Of a DNA stretch of 64,000 bases, positions 44,338 through 52,793 are shown piece by piece. Within the stretch, counting starts at the first letter, position 1. Each line of letters begins with the position of its first letter. The notes under the pieces are model-generated. The model was given only the letters and a program-made list of their open reading frames with translations, was not told the DNA's origin and searched no databases. The stretch comes from an uncultured Marinomonas sp. (GTDB lineage Bacteria > Pseudomonadota > Gammaproteobacteria > Pseudomonadales > Marinomonadaceae), in NCBI GenBank assembly GCA_947493575.1, contig CANLRQ010000012.1, forward strand, positions 1 through 64,000, given 5' to 3'. The translations under genes and the position numbers were made by a program.

Positions 44338-45384
44338 TTATTCCATTTCAATAAGAATCTGTCTAACAGGCGCAGGCAAACCTAGATTTAACGACTGCTC
44401 TTTTGTACACCATTGGTACTTATTACCGTCATAGACCATGTGCTGAGACGCCACAACTAATCGCACAGGGTGAATCATTAAATGATAATGACTAAATGTA
44501 TGACGAAATACTGCTAACGTTTTTTCAGCAATTGACTGAAATTGGAAGCGTTGCTCAACATCTAGAATCAATGATTCACTTTCTGCCGATTCGGGTAAAC
44601 TCCATAAACCTCCCCAAATCCCCACTGAGGGCCTTTTTTCGAGTAATAACTCTCCAGATTCATTAACCAAAATAAGCATTACTGTGCTTTTTGTTGGCTT
44701 GGCTTTTTTAACTTTTTTAATAGGAAAATCCGTTGGGTTTCCTTGTTTAATAGCCAAGCAGTCATGACTTAAGGGGCACAACAAGCATTGAGGTTTGCTT
44801 CTAGTGCAAAGCGTTGCCCCCAAATCCATCATAGCTTGGGTATAATCACCGGCTCGTTTTTCTGGGACGTAACTTTCTGCCACTTCCCACATACGATTTT
44901 CAGTTTTTTTCTCTCCGGGCCAAGTAGGAACCGCATGAAATCGAGCTAGAACCCGCTTTACATTGCCATCGAGAATAGCAGCAGGAACCCCTCTTGAAAT
45001 CGATAAAATGGCCGCTGCCGTTGAACGTCCAATTCCCGGTAGTTCACAAACACCCTCAACAGTAAGAGGAAATTCACTGTCAAATTCACTAACCAGTTTT
45101 TTTGCGGCTTTATGAAGGTTTCTAGCTCTTGCGTAATATCCAAGACCACTCCAATGAGATAAAACATCATCTTCTGACGCATTGGCCAAGGCTTCGACAG
45201 AAGAAAATGAAGACATAAACCTTGCATAATAAGGAATCACAGTGGCTACTTGAGTTTGCTGTAGCATAATTTCAGAAATCCAAACACGGTAAGGCGTTTT
45301 ATCCTGCTGCCAAGGTAAATCTTTGCGGCCATGTTCATCAAACCATGACAATACACGTTCAGAAAATTTTTCAGTGGGGATCAT
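44338..45384 (-). CDS. mutY: A/G-specific adenine glycosylase
   Basis: A 348-residue DNA repair enzyme that removes A opposite 8-oxoG. The N-terminal domain has the helix-hairpin-helix VCELPGIGRSTAAAILSIS, catalytic Glu and Asp, and the [4Fe-4S] Cys set in CTRSKPQCLLCPLSHDC. The C-terminal NUDIX-like domain reads 8-oxoG. Full length. Confidence 0.96.
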   Translation of the reverse strand: MIPTEKFSERVLSWFDEHGRKDLPWQQDKTPYRVWISEIMLQQTQVATVIPYYARFMSSFSSVEALANASEDDVLSHWSGLGYYARARNLHKAAKKLVSEFDSEFPLTVEGVCELPGIGRSTAAAILSISRGVPAAILDGNVKRVLARFHAVPTWPGEKKTENRMWEVAESYVPEKRAGDYTQAMMDLGATLCTRSKPQCLLCPLSHDCLAIKQGNPTDFPIKKVKKAKPTKSTVMLILVNESGELLLEKRPSVGIWGGLWSLPESAESESLILDVEQRFQFQSIAEKTLAVFRHTFSHYHLMIHPVRLVVASQHMVYDGNKYQWCTKEQSLNLGLPAPVRQILIEME

Positions 45385-45396
45385 TTATGTTCTCAC

Positions 45397-45431
45397 AACC
45401 AAGAGAAGCAATGGCCTCTCTTGGTTTTTTT
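45397..45431 (+). terminator. Plus-strand terminator between two minus-strand genes
   Basis: AACCAAGAGA pairs with TCTCTTGGTT around a 10-nt loop and is followed on the plus strand by a 7-T run. Both neighbours (asmA, mutY) are on the minus strand, where the hairpin is followed by GTGAGAAC, without T tract. It would best stop antisense transcription arising in mutY. Confidence 0.65.
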
Positions 45432-45456
45432 GATAGGGAAATAGAAGAATGCGATT

Positions 45457-47775
45457 TTAACCAAATAAGCCTTTTAAACTACTTTTTAACTTATCCTCTA
45501 ATTTTTCTTTAGCTCTCTCCTCTTCTTCTTTTAGTTTGGCTTTTGCTCTGGCCTTTTCTGCTTCTAACTTTTCTTGCAATCTGTCCTCTTCAGCTTGTAG
45601 CTTTGCCTTTGCTCTGGCTTTTTCTGCATCGAGCTTCGCTTTAGCACGAACTTTTTCAGCCTCTAATTTAGCATTCAATTTCGCTTTCGCAAGATTAGCA
45701 AAGACTTGACCAAAGCCTGCTATATCAGGTCGACATAAACCTGCAGGGTCATCACTAAAGTGTCCTTTGCACACAACAGGAAAAGCCAGTTCAGTGAAGG
45801 TCTCTTTTACTCGACAAGCATTATCTAATTCACTTCCTGTAAAGGCGATATAAGTTCGATAGTTTAGCAAAGATTCAGGCAATGAAATCACACCATCTCC
45901 TGTAACTTGCAGTCCGACCGCGGTAATGTTTAAGCCAGGTGTCGAAACTTCACCATTAACAATATGAGCAGGGAATGTCAGTTTTTCAAAGGGCGTATCT
46001 GCACCCCATGCGGATTGAGACAAGGGTTCACTACGTGTTGCTGCAATGCCCTCACAAACCGTTTTGGTTAGGTTCATTCCCACCAAAGCCCCATCTTTCA
46101 CTTCAACTAAAAGGTCTCCACTTAATGTGTTCATCAAGTCATGTACGGAATTCCCTTCAAGCCCTAAGTTACCGTTAACCACGGCAGTACCTGCAATTTT
46201 CTCCAACTCCATAAAATCATTTAATAAAGGCTGAATTTGCACCTTTTTAACATCCGGATACACGGTAATCATAGGAACGTCTTTACGAACATCCACATTC
46301 GCACTCAACTGAGCCGTGCCCGAATATAAATTTACATTAAGAGGTTCTAATTTTATCAAACCATTAGATTGAGTTGATTTAGCAGCTAGAGAATCAAGCT
46401 TTAAATTTAATACTTTCAGGTTTTCCATTTCGACGCTAACACGCCCGTTTAGTGTCCTAAGTAGCTCTACAGGTAATAACTCATCATTCTCCGAGCCAGA
46501 TACTGGAGGGGTTGAATTAGGTTCATTTGCAACAACTGCGGGTTCATCAGACGGCTCAGGCAAATAACGATCAACATCTAGGGCATTACTTTTAAGCGTT
46601 ACATCCCAGTACAAGGGAGCTAAATTTACTTGTGCTGTCGTGTTCAACGTTGTTTCGTCGAGGTTCAACACAAATGGCGTCACTTGCAGTTTTTTATCTG
46701 TGCCGGATAACGTCATTTTGGCTGATAAACTGGTTAATGCCGTTGCATCACTCATCTCAGGCAAATCAACAGACAACAGAGTTAATAAATCACGCGGATT
46801 CATTTGAGCCAACTCTAAGGTACCGTCAAATGCAGGAGCACTTAATATTTGATACGCATTAATAGAGGTTGATAAGTTAACTCCCAAACCTTCAAACTGA
46901 GCTTGATCAATTAACACACTTTCCTGCGGGAGGTTTAAATCAACTTGTTTTATTGAAATAGCAGCCTGAAGTGGAGAAACGGGTAAGAAGTCAGCCTCTG
47001 TTTGTGTTTTTAATGTAATTTGCTTTAATGAAATTGCTTCTTTTCCAGGAAAAATAGATAAGTTAGCACCAAGAGTAGCCTCAGCATTGATTTTATTTTT
47101 CCCAGACAGATCGCTCGTTTCTAGCGATATATCCAGTAACATTGGCCAAGCTTCATCCCAACGAACATTATTCAGCTCAAGATTCAGTTTAGTATTTAAT
47201 AGCAAATCGTTTTGCTCATCTCGATATTGAACAATCGCATTTTGTACCAGCAACTGATCTAACTGAATATTCGGTAAATTCAAAGGGGTTGCAGTAGAAC
47301 CAGAGTTTCCATTGTTTTGCGCTGTTGTGTTTTGTGAAGCGTTCTGGGAAGAGGTTTCTGAACTGCTGGAAGCGTCTAAACTCTTGTCAGTTGTTGGAGC
47401 CCAGTTTTGCACTCCCTGTTTATCAACGACTAGGTTAGCTTTCAAATCAATAAGTTTAACTCTGTCTACCTGAATTGTTTGACTCAAAAGAGGAAGAATA
47501 GCTAAACCAAATTCAGCTTTGCCAAATTGCACTAATTCAGATTGTTCTCCTAAAGCTACACCAATATCAGCCAGCTCTAAGCCTAACCAAGGAAAAAACG
47601 ACCAACTAATATCACCATCAAGTCGCAGCGTAATACCAGCCTGCTTGCTTGCAACATCCTTAAGTTCCTGCTTGAAATCATTCGGATCAATGAAAACAAC
47701 AATATAAATAATGGCCGCAATTAATAAAGTAACTATTGCAGCAATCCCTAAACCCAACCGCTTTAACCAAACCAT
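45457..47775 (-). CDS. asmA: AsmA family protein
   Basis: A 772-residue protein with an N-terminal membrane anchor (about 5-27) and a long periplasmic AsmA/DUF748-like region built of beta strands, as in proteins thought to bridge phospholipids across the periplasm. A low-complexity Ser/Asn/Thr stretch is at about 130-160. The last ~85 residues are a highly charged coiled coil made of near-repeats such as AEKARAKAKLDAEK. The start at 47775 has GGAG 6 nt upstream. Confidence 0.9.
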   Translation of the reverse strand: MVWLKRLGLGIAAIVTLLIAAIIYIVVFIDPNDFKQELKDVASKQAGITLRLDGDISWSFFPWLGLELADIGVALGEQSELVQFGKAEFGLAILPLLSQTIQVDRVKLIDLKANLVVDKQGVQNWAPTTDKSLDASSSSETSSQNASQNTTAQNNGNSGSTATPLNLPNIQLDQLLVQNAIVQYRDEQNDLLLNTKLNLELNNVRWDEAWPMLLDISLETSDLSGKNKINAEATLGANLSIFPGKEAISLKQITLKTQTEADFLPVSPLQAAISIKQVDLNLPQESVLIDQAQFEGLGVNLSTSINAYQILSAPAFDGTLELAQMNPRDLLTLLSVDLPEMSDATALTSLSAKMTLSGTDKKLQVTPFVLNLDETTLNTTAQVNLAPLYWDVTLKSNALDVDRYLPEPSDEPAVVANEPNSTPPVSGSENDELLPVELLRTLNGRVSVEMENLKVLNLKLDSLAAKSTQSNGLIKLEPLNVNLYSGTAQLSANVDVRKDVPMITVYPDVKKVQIQPLLNDFMELEKIAGTAVVNGNLGLEGNSVHDLMNTLSGDLLVEVKDGALVGMNLTKTVCEGIAATRSEPLSQSAWGADTPFEKLTFPAHIVNGEVSTPGLNITAVGLQVTGDGVISLPESLLNYRTYIAFTGSELDNACRVKETFTELAFPVVCKGHFSDDPAGLCRPDIAGFGQVFANLAKAKLNAKLEAEKVRAKAKLDAEKARAKAKLQAEEDRLQEKLEAEKARAKAKLKEEEERAKEKLEDKLKSSLKGLFG

Positions 47776-47951
47776 GTTATTCTCCATTAAGTCTAAAAAC
47801 ATGAACAACCGCTAAGTTTTAATAACAATAAAAAACCAGCTAAACTAACTCGCCCTCATTAGAACATATTGAAAACACCTTCTAAACCAACAAACACTAG
47901 AAGAATTCAAAAGAGAGCCATTTTAAGATAGAAGCCTAAGAAGCTCCGTTC

Positions 47952-47957
47952 TATAAT
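47952..47957 (+). promoter_or_regulatory. Candidate -10 box of the hisB operon
   Basis: TATAAT lies 86 bp before the hisB ATG. No good -35 match stands 17 bp upstream, so activation or another start is possible. Confidence 0.35.
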
Positions 47958-48042
47958 AGAGCGCATTCCTATAGGCTAAAACCCCGCTTTCCTATAAGCT
48001 AGCCTCATACTTTTTTATTTCAAAAGCACGGAGAACTTATTC

Positions 48043-48636
48043 ATGTCAGACCGCATTGCCAGTGTTGAACGTAATACTCTTGAAACTCAAATAAAAGTTT
48101 CAATCAACCTAGATGGCACAGGTAAATTCAACTGTGAAACGGGCGTTCCTTTTCTTGATCATATGTTAGATCAAGTAGCACGCCACGGTTTAATTGATAT
48201 GGATATCCATGCTGTTGGTGATTTGCATATTGATGCGCACCACACTGTCGAAGATTTAGGCATTACTTTAGGACAAGCGTTCGACAAAGCCGTTGGAGAT
48301 AAAAAAGGCATCAAGCGCTATGGCCATGCTTATGTTCCATTAGACGAAGCATTATCACGTGTTGTCATCGATTTTTCAGGTCGCCCAGGTCTTGAGATGC
48401 ATGTTCCGTTCACACGTGGCTCTGTTGGTGGTTTTGACGTAGATCTATTCTCTGAATTTTTCCATGGGTTTATTAACCACGCAAAAGTTACCTTACACTT
48501 GGACAACCTACGCGGCAAAAACACACACCACCAAGCTGAGACTATTTTTAAAGCATTCGGACGTGCTTTACGTATGGCATTGGAGCTAGACGAGCGTATG
48601 GCAGGGCAAATGCCATCCACTAAAGGCTGCTTATAA
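48043..48636 (+). CDS. hisB: Imidazoleglycerol-phosphate dehydratase
   Basis: A 197-residue enzyme for the seventh step of histidine synthesis. The metal-binding repeats are [13 protein letters not shown] with [10 protein letters not shown] and [14 protein letters not shown] with [11 protein letters not shown]. It is a stand-alone dehydratase without the phosphatase domain fused in enteric HisB. hisH follows after 10 bp. Confidence 0.97.
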   Translation: MSDRIASVERNTLETQIKVSINLDGTGKFNCETGVPFLDHMLDQVARHGLIDMDIHAVGDLHIDAHHTVEDLGITLGQAFDKAVGDKKGIKRYGHAYVPLDEALSRVVIDFSGRPGLEMHVPFTRGSVGGFDVDLFSEFFHGFINHAKVTLHLDNLRGKNTHHQAETIFKAFGRALRMALELDERMAGQMPSTKGCL

Positions 48637-48646
48637 AGGGTTAACA

Positions 48647-49309
48647 ATGACAAATAAACAAAAATCTGTGGTAGCGGTTATTGACTATGGTATGGGTAAT
48701 TTGCATTCCGTTGCCAAAGCTTTAGAGCATGTTGCGGGTGAAAACACACAAGTAGTAATAACCAGTAACCCTGAAATTATCGATGCTGCTGATCGCGTAT
48801 TATTACCCGGTGTTGGTGCAATACGCGATTGCATTGGTGAAATGTACAAAGCAGGGCTGGTACCTAGTATTCGCAAAGCGATGGCTGAAAAACCATTTTT
48901 AGCCATCTGTGTTGGTATCCAGTCTCTTATGTCTCACAGTAAAGAAAACGATGGCGTTGATTGCTTGAATCATTTTCAAGGTAATGCGCTTTTCTTTGGT
49001 GAAACCCATAAAGATTATGATGGTAGTAAATTAAAAGTACCTCATATGGGTTGGAACCAAGTATCACAGACCATCAAACATCCATTATGGAAAGACATTC
49101 CTGATAACGAACGCTTTTATTTTGTTCACAGTTTTTATGTAGTGCCAGAGAATCAAGATGAAGTCGCGGGAACCTGTGATTATGGATTGAATTTCTGTGT
49201 AGCTTTAGCAAAAGATAACGTTTTTGCAGTCCAGTTCCACCCTGAGAAAAGTCATAAATATGGCTTACAACTTTATAAAAACTTTATCAATTGGGACGGT
49301 AAGCCATAG
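48647..49309 (+). CDS. hisH: Imidazole glycerol phosphate synthase, glutaminase subunit
   Basis: A 220-residue class I glutamine amidotransferase that gives ammonia to HisF. The nucleophile is Cys in LAICVGIQSLM, and His and Glu are in QFHPEKS. In most relatives hisA separates hisH from hisF; here only 47 bp separate them. Confidence 0.95.
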   Translation: MTNKQKSVVAVIDYGMGNLHSVAKALEHVAGENTQVVITSNPEIIDAADRVLLPGVGAIRDCIGEMYKAGLVPSIRKAMAEKPFLAICVGIQSLMSHSKENDGVDCLNHFQGNALFFGETHKDYDGSKLKVPHMGWNQVSQTIKHPLWKDIPDNERFYFVHSFYVVPENQDEVAGTCDYGLNFCVALAKDNVFAVQFHPEKSHKYGLQLYKNFINWDGKP

Positions 49310-49356
49310 CTTTACCTTATCATCCTTCAATGAAAACTGATTTTTAGGAGCCACAA

Positions 49357-50130
49357 ATGGGCTTAGCAAAACGCATCATTCCTTGCCTTGATGTTGATAA
49401 TGGTCGAGTTGTAAAAGGCGTACAGTTCCTTGATATTCGCGATGCAGGAGACCCTGTAGAAGTCGCCAAAAGATACAATGAGCAGGGCGCAGATGAAATT
49501 ACTTTTTTAGATATAACAGCCAGCTCGGATGACAGAGCAACCACAGTACATATGGTTGAAGCCATCGCCAGTGAAGTATTTATTCCTCTCACTGTGGGAG
49601 GAGGCATTCGCACTTGTGATGATATCCGCCGCATGTTGAATGCAGGTGCCGATAAGGTTGGCATTAATACCGCCGCTGTATTTAATCCAGAATTTGTTCG
49701 AGAAGCAGCCCAAAGATTTGGGTCACAATGCATTGTTGTTGCTATCGATGCAAAAAAAGTGAGCCAAGATGGTGAAGAAGATAAATGGGAAATCTTTACT
49801 CATGGTGGAAGAAAGCCTACTGGTTTAGATGCTGTTGAGTGGGCTAAAAAAATGGTTCAGTTCGGTGCTGGAGAAATTCTCTTAACCAGCATGGATCGTG
49901 ATGGCACAAAAAATGGTTTTGACCTTGGTGTTACTCGTGCCATCAGTGAAGCTGTACACGTACCAGTCATTGCTTCTGGTGGTGTCGGTAACTTAAATCA
50001 TCTAGTCGATGGCGTAAAAGAAGGTAAGGCTGATGCGGTTCTTGCAGCCAGTATTTTTCATTTTGGTGAATATAGCATTCAAGAAGCCAAAGAAAAAATG
50101 CAAGACTCAGGCATAGAAATGCGACTATAA
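49357..50130 (+). CDS. hisF: Imidazole glycerol phosphate synthase, cyclase subunit
   Basis: A 257-residue TIM-barrel cyclase that forms the imidazole ring and AICAR. The N-terminal strand [19 protein letters not shown] carries the catalytic Asp, and VAIDAKKV carries the second. AGGAG lies upstream of the ATG. Complete. Confidence 0.96.
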   Translation: MGLAKRIIPCLDVDNGRVVKGVQFLDIRDAGDPVEVAKRYNEQGADEITFLDITASSDDRATTVHMVEAIASEVFIPLTVGGGIRTCDDIRRMLNAGADKVGINTAAVFNPEFVREAAQRFGSQCIVVAIDAKKVSQDGEEDKWEIFTHGGRKPTGLDAVEWAKKMVQFGAGEILLTSMDRDGTKNGFDLGVTRAISEAVHVPVIASGGVGNLNHLVDGVKEGKADAVLAASIFHFGEYSIQEAKEKMQDSGIEMRL

Positions 50131-50610
50131 ATCAATACATTCGCATTAGTTGATTAAGGTGTCATACGCTCTACTGGCACCTTAATTATCAAAGACTCAA
50201 AAAAGCTAATATTACCCATAGTACATTTATAAAAAGTGCATTTATCAGAATCCAACGCCACACTCCTTATATTACTAACGAGACTGTAGAGTTTCTAATT
50301 CAAAAAAATAGCCTCAAAAATACCGTTAAAACAAGCCTAAAATCACATCGCCACGTGAAGAGTAAGACGGTTATTATATTTTTCATGTAGGTTGCCTATA
50401 TTTTTCATGGAGCATATTGAAAGAGCGACTACAGGGAAATTATCGACAGTAACCAATGTGAAACAGTTAAAAGCAGTTTAATTGCTTTATAAAGCAAATC
50501 GATGTGATAAATTACCGAGTATTATAATTTTCTTAAGTTTACTGCCACAACAACTATTAGCTTCAAGCCAAAAGTTACGGAAAACTTAACTATTTTCAGG
50601 GCAAACACCT
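50131..50610. other. Intergenic region at the island's left boundary
   Basis: About 480 bp. It holds a possible hisF terminator (ATTAAGGTG/CACCTTAAT, 50153-50186), two 13-bp direct repeats TATATTTTTCATG with a 22-bp period (50375-50387, 50397-50409), and a perfect palindrome TTGCTTTATAAAGCAA (50482-50497). No tRNA gene was recognised at this boundary. Confidence 0.5.
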
Positions 50611-51196
50611 ATGTCAGACAATTTCTCTTCTACAGCCGCATTTTTATGGTCGGTTGCTGATCTTCTTCGTGGTGATTTTAAACAAAGCCAGTACGGGCGC
50701 ATTATCTTACCTTTTACCCTGTTAAGACGTTTAGAGTGTGTGCTTGAAAGTACCAAGCCAAGCGTACTTACCATGTACGAGTCAGTTAAAGATAAAGATA
50801 TTACAGCACAAGATAAAATACTGACCCATGCTGCTAAGTTAAGTTTTTATAACACCAGCAAAATGGATTTAAACAAGCTTGGTGAAACAGGCGTAGCGCA
50901 AAACCTTGAAAGCTACGTGCAATCATTTAGCCCGAATGCCCGTGAAATATTCGAACATTTTGATTTTTTTCAACACCATCGACAAACTAGAAGAAGCGGA
51001 TTTGCTTTATAAAGTGGCTAAACGCTTTGCCACTACCGACCTTCACCCTGAAGTGGTTGATAACTACAACATGGGTTTAGTGTTTGAAGAATTAATAAGA
51101 CGTTTTGCTGAAAGCTCTAACGAAACCGCAGGGGAACACTTTATAATGTCATCTTTATTTTTTAGTAACGAATGCCACCTTCAGAAAACAGCTTAA
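50611..51196 (+). pseudogene. Remnant of a second type I methyltransferase gene (hsdM)
   Basis: The N-terminal ~180 residues of an Hsd[21 protein letters not shown] and [14 protein letters not shown], then [20 protein letters not shown] and [19 protein letters not shown] frameshift falls at a run of seven T (50964-50970), and the sequence breaks off right after AGEHF, before the SAM-binding and catalytic motifs, so it is inactive. It belongs to a different HsdM branch from the intact gene at 61083-62726 and is on the opposite strand. Confidence 0.9.
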
Positions 51197-51218
51197 ATTG
51201 TTACCCGTTTAATTAAGT

Positions 51219-51968
51219 TTATACCAATAAAATTTCTTTAACTGCTAAGCGCCATTCTTTGTATGATGTTATTAGAGCAGATGATTTATCCATCATTTGT
51301 TGAACCAATGAGTCATATTTCGGCCCATCTTCCCAAGCACCTGCTCGATCACAATTTAATTGCGGAGCTAAGCACATTCTAAAGTTTGTTTTAGCTTGTC
51401 CGTATGGGTACTCATCAAATTCTTTGTTAATAAAAGAAAGTAGAGCATTAAGTGAAGTAGAGAGTGTAGCCATTTGTTGTTTTAGTTTTTCATCAACAAA
51501 CTGATTTGTAGTCTCTGTTGCATAAATCAAAAAATTTCTCAGTTTTTGAAAGTCATCCCACATAATAGCGTCACTTGTGTGCATATAATCAAACAAGTTA
51601 TTTATATATGTCTCATCTATCATGGCATTTAGAGATTGGAAGATTTTTATGTCATGCTCATCTCTTTTTACGTTATAGATTTTCTCTTTTTTTGATAAGA
51701 CAAACTCGTGAAGTCCTGTGTTTATAAGGTGATAAGTTAAGCCAACTAGAACTAGGCAAAAACCCCAAGTAGTATCAGATTCTTCAGTTATAGAAAATTG
51801 AGAACCTGTTTCCAATATTAAATTTATTAGTGTTAACCATAAAGGCTTAGACATCAGACCTAAGCCGCTGATTACTATTAGCCAAGTTAGTTTGTTGTAG
51901 AATTTAGGACGTAACATCTCAATAAGTTTTAAGAGCCTGTCCCACCACAAATCAAGTGATTTATTCAT
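51219..51968 (-). CDS. Unrecognised membrane protein of the defence island
   Basis: A 249-residue protein with two predicted helices near the N-terminus (about 27-48 and 68-88) and a soluble, mostly helical C-terminal part. No known domain was recognised. Its start overlaps the end of the YgjP-type metallopeptidase gene by 8 bp, so it is probably translated with it. By context it may be a defence effector or accessory; that is inference only. Confidence 0.65.
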   Translation of the reverse strand: MNKSLDLWWDRLLKLIEMLRPKFYNKLTWLIVISGLGLMSKPLWLTLINLILETGSQFSITEESDTTWGFCLVLVGLTYHLINTGLHEFVLSKKEKIYNVKRDEHDIKIFQSLNAMIDETYINNLFDYMHTSDAIMWDDFQKLRNFLIYATETTNQFVDEKLKQQMATLSTSLNALLSFINKEFDEYPYGQAKTNFRMCLAPQLNCDRAGAWEDGPKYDSLVQQMMDKSSALITSYKEWRLAVKEILLV

Positions 51969-52788
51969 TCAAATACATCTCCGCCATGTCATCTAATTTG
52001 GCTTTTACTTCTTTCCAGTTTGGCATTACTTGGGTTAATAAACGCCAGAAGCGCTCGCTGTGATTGTGTTCAGCAATATGGCAAAGCTCGTGTAGTATCA
52101 CGTAATCAATGCATTCTTTAGGTGCTTTAACGAGGTGAGGGTTGAGCATCAAGTTGCCTTTGGTTGAGCAACTTCCCCATTGCTTTTTCATTGCCATCAC
52201 ACGAAAAGAGGGAATGCCTGTTACCCAAGTAGCTTTAGGAAGTAGTTCGGCTAGTCGCTCATGAAAAATTGCTTTTGCTTTGTGTTGATACCACTTGTCG
52301 ATTAGTGGTTTAATTTTCACCAGCCGATCATCATTATTTTTGCTTATGTCGTGCTTGATTGTTACGTTCAATTTGCCACGGCTTAGCTTTACGTTAGGCA
52401 CTTGCTCTGCATCAGTGATGATCTTTAATACATAACGCTTACCCAAATAAAACTGCGTTTCGCCACTCACGTAACGCTTGGGTAAAACCGTATCTTTTTG
52501 CTTAGCAAATTCATCAATACTTTGCCAAATCCATCTGGCACGCTTATGCATGGCATCTTGAATAGCATCATCACTTGCGTCATGTGGCACAGTAGCGACA
52601 ACACGCTGATCAGGGTGAACCTTAATAATTACTTTGCGTGCTGTTTTTTTAGCGTTATCAGCAGGCTTGGTTTTACGAATCACATCATAGTGAATGGTGT
52701 CGTTACCATAGGTAAAAACACCTCGTTCACTGGTTGTTGTTCTGCTTTCTTTTGGGCAAATAGCGGCAGCAACGGCTTGTCTAGTCAC
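51961..52788 (-). CDS. YgjP-type zinc metallopeptidase
   Basis: A 275-residue protein of the YgjP/DUF45 family. The zinc site is HELCHIAEHNHSERFW, and WGSCSTKGNLMLNPHLV is the second family motif. Such genes often accompany type I R-M loci, where their job is unknown. The only credible start is GTG at 52788, 5 bp after the hsdR stop. The first ~25 residues look non-conserved. Confidence 0.88.
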   Translation of the reverse strand: MTRQAVAAAICPKESRTTTSERGVFTYGNDTIHYDVIRKTKPADNAKKTARKVIIKVHPDQRVVATVPHDASDDAIQDAMHKRARWIWQSIDEFAKQKDTVLPKRYVSGETQFYLGKRYVLKIITDAEQVPNVKLSRGKLNVTIKHDISKNNDDRLVKIKPLIDKWYQHKAKAIFHERLAELLPKATWVTGIPSFRVMAMKKQWGSCSTKGNLMLNPHLVKAPKECIDYVILHELCHIAEHNHSERFWRLLTQVMPNWKEVKAKLDDMAEMYLNE

Positions 52789-52793
52789 GCTTG

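Noticed and set aside
50131..50610. A tRNA gene as integration site of the defence island
   Set aside because: No cloverleaf or T-loop GGTTCGA-like sequence was found; no integrase gene in the window.
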